DNA from: MGBC102946 sp022793145
Lineage (GTDB): Bacteria > Bacillota_I > Bacilli_A > RF39 > UBA660
DNA length: 14,158 nt
Reading direction: 5' to 3'
Assembly: GCA_947426265.1 (NCBI GenBank)
Contig: CANEDJ010000038.1
Span: forward strand, 1 to 14,158
Of this stretch, positions 6,754 to 11,764 are shown in pieces. Both the position numbers and the translations under genes were made by a program. Positions within the stretch are counted from its first letter, which is position 1. Each line of letters begins with the position of its first letter. The notes under the pieces were generated by a model. The model made no database searches, was not told the DNA's origin, and saw only the letters and a program-made list of their open reading frames with translations.

Positions 6754-7313
6754 ATTTAGAATATTTTGATTTGCTAGATGTAGAAGGAAATCCTATTGGA
6801 ATCATTAAGGAAAGAAGTGAGGTTCATAGGGATGGAGATTGGCATAAAGCAATTCATATATGGATTATTAATCAAAAAGGGGAAATATTATTACAACGTA
6901 GGTGTGAAACGAAAGATAGTGATCCTAATATGTTAGATATTTCTTGTGCTGGACATTTATCGGCTGGGGACTGTTCTTTAGATGGGGCATTAAGAGAATT
7001 AAAGGAAGAATTGGATTTAGAAATAAATCCAAAAGAGCTAATTTTTATTAAAACTTTACAAAGAAGTTGGAAAGACAATCATGGCTTTGTAGATAATGAA
7101 TATGATGATTTGTATATTTTAAGGACCGACAAAAAAATAGAGGAAATGGTTTACCAAAAGGAAGAAATTTCAGAAATCTTTTTTGTTTCTTATCAGAAGT
7201 TTAAAGAAATGGTTGCAAGTAGACAGCCTGATATGGTAATGTATGATGAAGAGTTTGAAATTTTGTTTGGGATGTTTGATAAAGAATTTGATAAAAAAAA
7301 TACTAGAAATTAA
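6750..7313 (+). CDS. Nudix hydrolase, IPP-isomerase-like subgroup
   Basis: A 187-aa Nudix protein of the group near type 1 isopentenyl-diphosphate isomerase (COG1443-like). The opening EYFDLLDVEGNPIGIIKERSE and the HRDGDWHKAIHIWI block are typical of the group. The Nudix box starts at Gly69 and runs GHLSAG...REL.EELDL. It keeps the RE..EE metal ligands but has Asp in place of the first Glu and Asp in place of the usual Gly near the end. A catalytic Cys sits in the Cys-Gly-His position of real Idi. Here the motif is Cys-Ala-Gly-His, shifted by one, so isomerase activity is doubtful and a diphosphate hydrolase is more likely. The substrate is unknown. Translation is coupled to recX (ATGA overlap), and the transcript ends at the shared terminator 7301-7328. 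Confidence 0.85.
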   Translation: MNLEYFDLLDVEGNPIGIIKERSEVHRDGDWHKAIHIWIINQKGEILLQRRCETKDSDPNMLDISCAGHLSAGDCSLDGALRELKEELDLEINPKELIFIKTLQRSWKDNHGFVDNEYDDLYILRTDKKIEEMVYQKEEISEIFFVSYQKFKEMVASRQPDMVMYDEEFEILFGMFDKEFDKKNTRN

Positions 7314-7328
7314 TCTAGTACTTTTTAT
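7293..7328. terminator. Bidirectional terminator between the Nudix gene and prsA
   Basis: TACTAGA (7301-7307) and TCTAGTA (7314-7320) form a 7-bp stem with a 6-nt loop. On the plus strand it is followed by CTTTTTATTTTT, and on the minus strand by a run of eight T (7300 down to 7293). It lies between two convergent genes, overlaps the Nudix stop codon and can end both transcripts. Confidence 0.7.
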
Positions 7329-8293
7329 TTTTCTAAATCTTTGATTGTATTTTTGTAAATTTTCTCAATAGCAGAATCTTCAATTTTTAAATTGTATTTT
7401 TTACGAATTTTAACCCAAGCTTTATTTCTTAAATTTGAATCAGCACTTATTTTTTCTAGTACCAATGCATCTTTAACATCTTCTTTAACATCTTCTAACT
7501 TTGGTCTTTCTTTTTGACTAACTCTTAAAATAATATGATATCCATAAGTACTTTTTACTGGTTCAGCAGTATAATCTCCATCTTTTAAGCTACTTGCTGC
7601 AGTCCAGAATTCACTAACAACTTTATCTTTTGTAAATGTTAATTTTCCACCTTCGCTAGCAGTTCCTTTGTCATCAGAATTTTCTTTTGCTAAGGTATCA
7701 AAATCTTCACCTGCTTGAATTTTTTTGATTAGTGCTTCAGCTTCTTCTTTTGCTTTTTTTTCAGCTGCAGTTTTTTCTTCGTCAGTTGCATTGTCAGCTA
7801 CTTCTGGAGAAATTAAGATATGTTTTGCTGTAATCTCTCCAAAGATTTCATCATCATAATATTTTTTAATTTCTTCCTCTGTTAATTCACTTGCAATAAA
7901 ATCATCAGCAATTGTACTTTTTTTATACTCTAAAGCAACATATTCCTTATAAGCTTTTTCATTTTCAAATCCAGCATTAATTAATGCATCTTCAAAGCTC
8001 ATTCCACTTGCTTCATATTGAGCTTTTAATGTTTTTACTTGACTGTCTGCATAAGTTTCGGCCTCTTTGCTATCTTTGACTTCTTTTTCAATAATATAAT
8101 TGTCAATTAAATCAACTAGGACCGCAGTTCCATAATATTGTTTCATTTCTTTATATAGTTCGTCAGCTGTAAACTTTTTTCCATCTATACTAGCAGCAAC
8201 TTCTTCACCACTTTTAAGTTTTGGCACCTTTCCACATCCAGATAGTGTGAGCACAACTGCACATAAACTAACAACTAATAATTTCTTTTTCAT
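7325..8293 (-). CDS. prsA: PrsA-type foldase lipoprotein (parvulin PPIase)
   Basis: Extracellular, membrane-anchored chaperone that helps secreted proteins fold after export and catalyses cis-trans proline isomerisation. From ATG 8293 the protein is 322 aa. Seen: a lipoprotein signal with KKK and the lipobox LSGC (Cys20 lipidated), an N-terminal SurA-like helical chaperone region (about 25-145), and a parvulin domain (about 153-257) starting ITAKHILIS (His158). The domain contains FDTLAKENSDD, GGKLTF and STYGYHIILRV (His253), and a C-terminal helical part completes the chaperone fold. The frame continues upstream to 8332, but the ribosome binding site GGAGGGAG (8308-8301, minus strand) and the signal peptide fix the start at 8293. 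Single gene with its own promoter. PrsA homologues aid folding of penicillin-binding proteins in Bacillus, which fits, loosely, with the PBP gene nearby. Confidence 0.93.
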   Translation of the reverse strand: MKKKLLVVSLCAVVLTLSGCGKVPKLKSGEEVAASIDGKKFTADELYKEMKQYYGTAVLVDLIDNYIIEKEVKDSKEAETYADSQVKTLKAQYEASGMSFEDALINAGFENEKAYKEYVALEYKKSTIADDFIASELTEEEIKKYYDDEIFGEITAKHILISPEVADNATDEEKTAAEKKAKEEAEALIKKIQAGEDFDTLAKENSDDKGTASEGGKLTFTKDKVVSEFWTAASSLKDGDYTAEPVKSTYGYHIILRVSQKERPKLEDVKEDVKDALVLEKISADSNLRNKAWVKIRKKYNLKIEDSAIEKIYKNTIKDLEK

Positions 8294-8344
8294 GTTTGTT
8301 CTCCCTCCAAAATTAATGGTTATTAGACCCATTACACATTAATA

Positions 8345-8373
8345 ATCATATCAAAAAAAAAGAAAAAAAACAA
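8345..8373 (-). promoter_or_regulatory. Promoter of prsA
   Basis: On the minus strand TTGTTT (8373-8368) and TATGAT (8350-8345) are separated by a 17-nt T-rich spacer. The leader of about 45 nt can form a small hairpin (TAATGG at 8314-8319 with CCATTA at 8329-8334) just upstream of the ribosome binding site. Confidence 0.45.
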
Positions 8374-8392
8374 TAATTTCTAGAAAGTAATC

Positions 8393-8419
8393 ACACAACT
8401 TTCATTTTTCCATAAAATA
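8393..8419 (+). promoter_or_regulatory. SigK-like sporulation promoter before the YjcZ-type pair
   Basis: AC (8393-8394), a 16-nt gap, then CATAAAATA (8411-8419) fits the mother-cell SigK consensus AC-N16-CATAnnnTA. No good TTGACA/TATAAT pair is present in the same interval. The start codon at 8452 follows after 32 nt, including a strong ribosome binding site. The consensus is short and the region AT-rich, so a chance match is possible. The nature of the downstream genes makes it more convincing. Confidence 0.5.
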
Positions 8420-8451
8420 ATGTGAAAGATAAAAAAAAGGAGGAGAGACGT

Positions 8452-8538
8452 ATGTGTAATAATACAGGAGTAAGCGGAGCTGCAATCGTTTTAGTTTTAT
8501 TCATACTTTTAATTATCATACTTGGAGCTTATATTTAA
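8452..8538 (+). CDS. YjcZ-type tiny membrane protein, sporulation family (28 aa)
   Basis: A 28-codon gene. The protein opens MCNNTGVSG, then a single hydrophobic helix AIVLVLFILLIIILGAYI that runs to the end. This matches the YjcZ/YtrI-like 'tiny transmembrane protein' family found in spore formers, whose hallmark is GFALIVVLFILLIIVGA-type sequence. AAGGAGGAGAG (8437-8447) is a strong ribosome binding site 4-5 nt before the ATG. It is followed after 23 nt by a second gene of the same kind, and both are likely one transcript from the SigK-like promoter at 8393-8419. Family members in Bacillus are made late in sporulation, but their exact function is poorly known. One Cys near the N-terminus could be surface-exposed. 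Confidence 0.8.
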   Translation: MCNNTGVSGAAIVLVLFILLIIILGAYI

Positions 8539-8561
8539 TTAAATTAAAGGAGGTGTAATAT

Positions 8562-8690
8562 ATGGCATGTAACAATTCTTGTGGCAATGTTAGTTCAACT
8601 ACTTGCTGCAGCAATGGTTCAAATGGATTTGTAATTATTATTGTACTTTATATCTTACTTGCAATTATACTAGGTTCATGTTTCTTTTAA
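8562..8690 (+). CDS. YjcZ-type tiny membrane protein with Cys-rich N-terminus (42 aa)
   Basis: A 42-codon gene. The N-terminal half MACNNSCGNVSSTTCCSNGS is rich in Cys, Ser, Asn and Gly and holds four of the five cysteines. The C-terminal half is a single hydrophobic helix GFVIIIVLYILLAIILGS of YjcZ type, ending Cys-Phe-Phe. The ribosome binding site AAAGGAGGTG (8547-8556) is an almost perfect anti-16S match, 5 nt before the ATG, which argues for high expression. It shares the transcript of the 28-aa gene and ends in a strong terminator that overlaps its stop codon. The cysteines could crosslink in the spore coat or bind metal; this is inference. Confidence 0.8.
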   Translation: MACNNSCGNVSSTTCCSNGSNGFVIIIVLYILLAIILGSCFF

Positions 8691-8715
8691 AAAGAGGTTT
8701 TCCTCTTTTCTTTTT
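8690..8715 (+). terminator. Intrinsic terminator of the YjcZ-type operon
   Basis: AAAAGAGG (8690-8697) pairs with CCTCTTTT (8702-8709) over 8 bp with a TTTT loop, followed by CTTTTT. It begins in the stop codon of the 42-aa gene, so it closes this short transcript. Confidence 0.75.
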
Positions 8716-8746
8716 GTCTAAAATTTGTCTACCTGTCAAAATTATA

Positions 8747-8775
8747 TTGCTGGAATTTTAAATTTATACTATAAT
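8747..8775 (+). promoter_or_regulatory. Promoter of the prepilin-like gene
   Basis: TTGCTG (8747-8752) and a perfect TATAAT (8770-8775) are separated by 17 nt. The start codon is at 8801 with AGGAGAGG just upstream. This is a housekeeping-type promoter, different from that of the sporulation-type pair before it. Confidence 0.6.
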
Positions 8776-8800
8776 ATAAGAAAGATAGGAGAGGTCTTAT

Positions 8801-9931
8801 ATGAAAAAAAGAGGATTTACATTAACAGAAGTATTAGGAGTTATTGTTATTTTGGGACTTATTGCTCTTATTATTTTTCCTAATGTAAGTAAATCAATAA
8901 AAAATTCAAAGCAAAAATTATATAATGAACAAATAGCACTTATTGAAGAAAATGCGAGAAAGTGGGGGGTTGAACATACTGCACAACTGCCTAATAGTGG
9001 TTCTTATTATTTAGAATTAAATGATTTAGTATTAGGAGGATATATTTCTCAAAAAGAATTAAAAGATCCTAGAAATAATAGTACAATGGAAGGATGTATT
9101 GTAATCAGTTATGATCCTTCTTATAATCAGTACAAATATCTATATACTGAAGCTTCTTGTGAAGATCAGAAACCAGTAGAATTAGTACGTTTGTCAGAAA
9201 AAGTAAATACATCTTCTGATGTGGTTTCTAATGATCCGAGTGGAAATAGGAGATATGTTGGACCAAATCCAAATAATTATATTCGATTTAATAATGAATT
9301 ATGGAGAATTATAGGCGTTTTTAATGGCCAAGTTAAAATTGTAAGAAATGAATACTATAATACAAATATTGCATGGGATAACAATAATACAAACGATTGG
9401 AATTCTTCAACTTTAAAAGATGAGTTGAATACTGCTTTTTATGATAGTATTGGTACTGAGAGTAAAAGTTATATTGATACTACACATATTTGGAATTTGG
9501 GAGGAGTTGCTAATTTAACTACAGCAAATCGAAGTGATTTCTATAATTCTGAAAAAGGAGTACTTGTAGCACCTAATAGACCAACATCTTGGACTGGAGC
9601 AGTTGGATTGATATATCCTTCTGATATGGCATATGCCACAAATGGTGCTTGCGACTTCATTGAACTAAATAAAAATAGCGCCGATTGTTATAATAATAGT
9701 TGGTTATATAGTTCTACTTCTCAGTGGACTCTCACGCCATACGTTGGGAACGATATCAATGGAAATATTACACAGTTAAATGGAATTTATGTGATAAAAA
9801 GTTCTGGGATTGTTGATGCCAATATGACAAATTCAGCAGCAGGAGTACGTCCTGTTGTATACTTAAAAGCAGATGTTAAAGTAGAATCAGGATCTGGTAG
9901 TAATACAAATCCATTCAATATAAGTCTCTAA
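8801..9931 (+). CDS. Prepilin-type surface protein with large C-terminal ectodomain
   Basis: The N-terminus MKKRGFTLTEVLGVIVILGL is a class III (type IV pilin) signal: basic head, prepilin peptidase site after Gly5, Phe6 as first mature residue and Glu10 at mature position 5, then a hydrophobic helix to about residue 27. Residues 28-65 continue as the pilin alpha-1 helix. The rest is far larger than a pilin (376 aa in all). From about residue 155 a separate domain starts NNYIRFNNELWRIIGV and continues with aromatic- and Asn-rich segments (WDNNNTNDWNSSTLKDELN, WNLGG, WTGAVGLIYPSD) to VRPVVYLKADVKV near the end. This resembles the DUF6273-like ectodomains seen on surface proteins of gut Firmicutes; the family call is by pattern. 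Four cysteines may form two disulfides. It is a single gene with its own promoter and terminator. No pilus assembly ATPase, platform or peptidase gene is in the window. Possible roles are adhesion or glycan binding. Confidence 0.85.
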   Translation: MKKRGFTLTEVLGVIVILGLIALIIFPNVSKSIKNSKQKLYNEQIALIEENARKWGVEHTAQLPNSGSYYLELNDLVLGGYISQKELKDPRNNSTMEGCIVISYDPSYNQYKYLYTEASCEDQKPVELVRLSEKVNTSSDVVSNDPSGNRRYVGPNPNNYIRFNNELWRIIGVFNGQVKIVRNEYYNTNIAWDNNNTNDWNSSTLKDELNTAFYDSIGTESKSYIDTTHIWNLGGVANLTTANRSDFYNSEKGVLVAPNRPTSWTGAVGLIYPSDMAYATNGACDFIELNKNSADCYNNSWLYSSTSQWTLTPYVGNDINGNITQLNGIYVIKSSGIVDANMTNSAAGVRPVVYLKADVKVESGSGSNTNPFNISL

Positions 9932-9955
9932 TTTTGTGGAAAAAAATAAATACTT

Positions 9956-9985
9956 GACACTTTATATTGTAAAGTGTCTTTTTTT
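9956..9985 (+). terminator. Intrinsic terminator of the prepilin-like gene
   Basis: GACACTTTA (9956-9964) and TAAAGTGTC (9970-9978) form a perfect 9-bp stem with a 5-nt loop, followed by seven T (9979-9985). It separates the prepilin gene from the dcw cluster. Confidence 0.85.
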
Positions 9986-10019
9986 ATCGTCTTTTTTTTG
10001 TGAAAACTGTGGAAAACTA

Positions 10020-10048
10020 TTTACAAAAAAATAACGCTAAGGTAAAAT
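10020..10048 (+). promoter_or_regulatory. Promoter of the mraZ-rsmH-ftsL-pbp operon
   Basis: TTTACA (10020-10025) and TAAAAT (10043-10048) are separated by 17 nt. Transcription should start near 10055, inside the first of four MraZ boxes. Directly upstream lies the imperfect direct repeat TGTGAAAAC / TGTGGAAAAC (about 9999-10017). No other promoter is visible in the tightly packed cluster that follows, so this one probably drives all four genes. Confidence 0.6.
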
Positions 10049-10086
10049 AGTGGTACAGAGTGGGTAGCTGTGGAAAAAAGTGGGTG
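10047..10086 (+). promoter_or_regulatory. MraZ operator: four tandem 10-bp boxes
   Basis: Four consecutive 10-mers each carry GTGG in the same place: ATAGTGGTAC, AGAGTGGGTA, GCTGTGGAAA and AAAGTGGGTG. MraZ proteins are known to bind such direct repeats upstream of their own gene (TGGG repeats with 10-bp period in E. coli, AAAGTG[T/G]N3 boxes in mycoplasmas). The array overlaps the -10 box, covers the predicted transcription start and ends in the GGGTGAT ribosome binding site of mraZ. This placement predicts repression of initiation, though MraZ is an activator in Mycoplasma gallisepticum. Confidence 0.8.
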
Positions 10087-10092
10087 ATTCTG

Positions 10093-10524
10093 ATGTTAAT
10101 GGGTGAATATCATCATAATCTTGATGAAAAAAATAGATTAATTATTCCATCTAAATTAAGAGAAGAGATGGGAGATCTATTCATTTTAACACGTGGTTTA
10201 GATGGATGTTTATTTATTTATCCTAAAGAAGAATGGAATCATATTATTGAAAAGTATAAGGATTTGCCAAATACTAGAGATGCTAGAAACTTTATGAGAT
10301 TCTTTTTAGCAGGAGCAACGGAATGTTCTTTTGATAAACAAGGAAGAATTTCAATATCGTCACCACTTATGAGATATGCCGAATTAGAAAAAGAATGTGT
10401 AATTATTGGAGTTAATGATCACTTAGAAGTGTGGTGTGAAGATCGCTATGAAGACTTCATGAATACTAGCGAAAGAGAGTTTTCTGATATCGCAGATAGT
10501 TTATTTTCTCCTAATATGAATTAG
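10093..10524 (+). CDS. mraZ: Transcriptional regulator MraZ
   Basis: DNA-binding protein that heads most dcw clusters and controls its own operon, forming a ring of subunits that reads tandem DNA boxes. At 143 aa it has exactly the usual Bacillus length. It is a double SpoVT-AbrB-like fold with both conserved DxxxR motifs: DEKNR in the first half (about residues 11-15) and DKQGR in the second, next to RFFLAGATEC. The frame opens upstream at 10060, but the family begins MLMGEYHHNLD (compare MFMGEY in Bacillus), which fixes ATG 10093. GGGTGAT (10082-10088) is the ribosome binding site and doubles as part of the last MraZ box. rsmH follows after 17 nt. Confidence 0.95.
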   Translation: MLMGEYHHNLDEKNRLIIPSKLREEMGDLFILTRGLDGCLFIYPKEEWNHIIEKYKDLPNTRDARNFMRFFLAGATECSFDKQGRISISSPLMRYAELEKECVIIGVNDHLEVWCEDRYEDFMNTSEREFSDIADSLFSPNMN

Positions 10525-10541
10525 GACATCAAGGAGGGTTT

Positions 10542-11453
10542 ATGCATAAAAGTGTATTATTAGATGAATGTATTTATAATCTATCATTAAAAGAAGATAG
10601 TATTATTGTTGACTGTACACTTGGATTTGCAGGACACAGTAGTGAAATATTAAAAAAAATAAAAAGAGGAAAATTGTATGCATTTGATCAAGATCCAATA
10701 GCGATAGAGGCTAGCCAAAAAAGGCTTGAAGCAATTGCTCTTAATTATGAAATTATTGAAAGCAATTTCGCTTATCTGAAAGAAGAATTAGCCAAACGAG
10801 GAGTAACTTCTGTTAATGGAATTTTATTTGATTTAGGAGTTTCAAGTCCTCAATTGGATGAAGCTGAAAGAGGGTTTAGTTTTCACAAAGATGCTAGGCT
10901 GGATATGAGAATGAACCCAAATCAAAAACTTTCAGCTTATGAAGTGGTTAATACTTATTGCTATGAGGATTTGGTACATATTTTTTATACATATGGAGAA
11001 GAAAAATATAGTGCTAGTATAGCTTCAGCAATTGTTAAAAATAGGCCAATTGAGACTACTTTAGAATTGGCAGAAATTATAAAAAATAGTGTTCCAGAAA
11101 AGTATAGGAGAGAAAAACATCCAGCAAGAAAAGTGTTTCAAGCAATTCGAATTGAAGTAAATGATGAATTAAATGTTTTAAAAAAAGCAATCAATGATGC
11201 ATTAGAGCTTATTGATGTAGGTGGTAGAATTTGTGTTATTACATTTCATTCATTAGAGGATAAAATTGTAAAAAAGATATTTAAGGAAATAAGTACTATT
11301 CCTAATGAATTAAAAGGACTTCCAATAATTCCAGAAGAATTAGAAGTGAAATTTAAAATGTTTGGAGTAGTAGAGCCAACAGAAAAAGAGTTATTAGAAA
11401 ATAACCGTTCAAGGAGTGCGAAGTTAAGAATCGTTGAAAGAATAAAAAGGTGA
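10542..11453 (+). CDS. rsmH: 16S rRNA (cytosine-1402-N4)-methyltransferase RsmH
   Basis: Uses S-adenosylmethionine to methylate N4 of C1402 in the ribosomal P site of 16S rRNA. The 303-aa length is standard. Seen: the conserved start HKSVLLDE, the SAM-binding loop VDCTLGFAGHS (23-33), the acidic strand end AFDQDP (47-52), then LFDLGVSSPQLDEAERGFSF, DARLDMRMN, the inserted helical domain with HPARKVFQAIRIEVNDEL, ITFHSLEDKIVK and the C-terminal NNRSRSAKLRIVE. The usual Gly at the third loop position is Ala30 (GFAGHS instead of GxGGHS), a mild variant. AAGGAGGG lies upstream of the ATG. The gene follows mraZ by 17 nt and is 4 nt from ftsL, as in classic dcw clusters. Confidence 0.96.
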   Translation: MHKSVLLDECIYNLSLKEDSIIVDCTLGFAGHSSEILKKIKRGKLYAFDQDPIAIEASQKRLEAIALNYEIIESNFAYLKEELAKRGVTSVNGILFDLGVSSPQLDEAERGFSFHKDARLDMRMNPNQKLSAYEVVNTYCYEDLVHIFYTYGEEKYSASIASAIVKNRPIETTLELAEIIKNSVPEKYRREKHPARKVFQAIRIEVNDELNVLKKAINDALELIDVGGRICVITFHSLEDKIVKKIFKEISTIPNELKGLPIIPEELEVKFKMFGVVEPTEKELLENNRSRSAKLRIVERIKR

Positions 11454-11457
11454 TAAA

Positions 11458-11754
11458 ATGGCAAAAAGAAAGGTGAGAACAATACGCTTTACCAAGGGTG
11501 AACGATTGGTGTATTTAAGTGCAATAGTGGCAACAGTGATGACGTTTGTTCTTCAAGTTTTTTGTAGTGCCAATGTTGGGAACTTAAATATGAATATAGA
11601 AGGGCTTCGTTCAGAAATAACAGCACAGACAAAGAAAAATGAAAGCTTTGCTATGCAAATTAGTGAATTAACTTCTTTTGATAAAGTGAAAGAGGTTGTA
11701 AAAGAAATGGGACTGGATTATAATAATGATAGTATTGTTATCATAAATGAGTAG
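11458..11754 (+). CDS. ftsL: Cell division protein FtsL
   Basis: Small bitopic membrane protein of the divisome that works with DivIC/FtsB and activates the FtsW-PBP pair. The 98-aa product has a basic cytoplasmic head (residues 1-16), one membrane helix (about 17-37) and an extracellular coiled coil (about 42-75, LNMNIEGLRSEITAQTKKNE), ending in a short segment with VKEVVKEMGL typical of FtsL/DivIC. Sequence conservation in this family is low, so the call rests on topology and on position between rsmH and the PBP gene. The ribosome binding site GGTGAT (11449-11454) overlaps the rsmH stop and ends 3 nt before the ATG. Confidence 0.88.
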   Translation: MAKRKVRTIRFTKGERLVYLSAIVATVMTFVLQVFCSANVGNLNMNIEGLRSEITAQTKKNESFAMQISELTSFDKVKEVVKEMGLDYNNDSIVIINE

Positions 11755-11764
11755 AGGTGAACCA

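Noticed and set aside
8314..8334. Small hairpin in the prsA leader as a possible riboswitch or operator
   Set aside because: The stem is only 6 bp and there is no further conserved structure or terminator/antiterminator pair, so it is not enough to claim regulation.
9954..9976. TTGACA at 9954-9959 as a -35 box for a promoter before mraZ
   Set aside because: No -10 box follows at 16-18 nt; the sequence is the 5' arm of the prepilin gene terminator.
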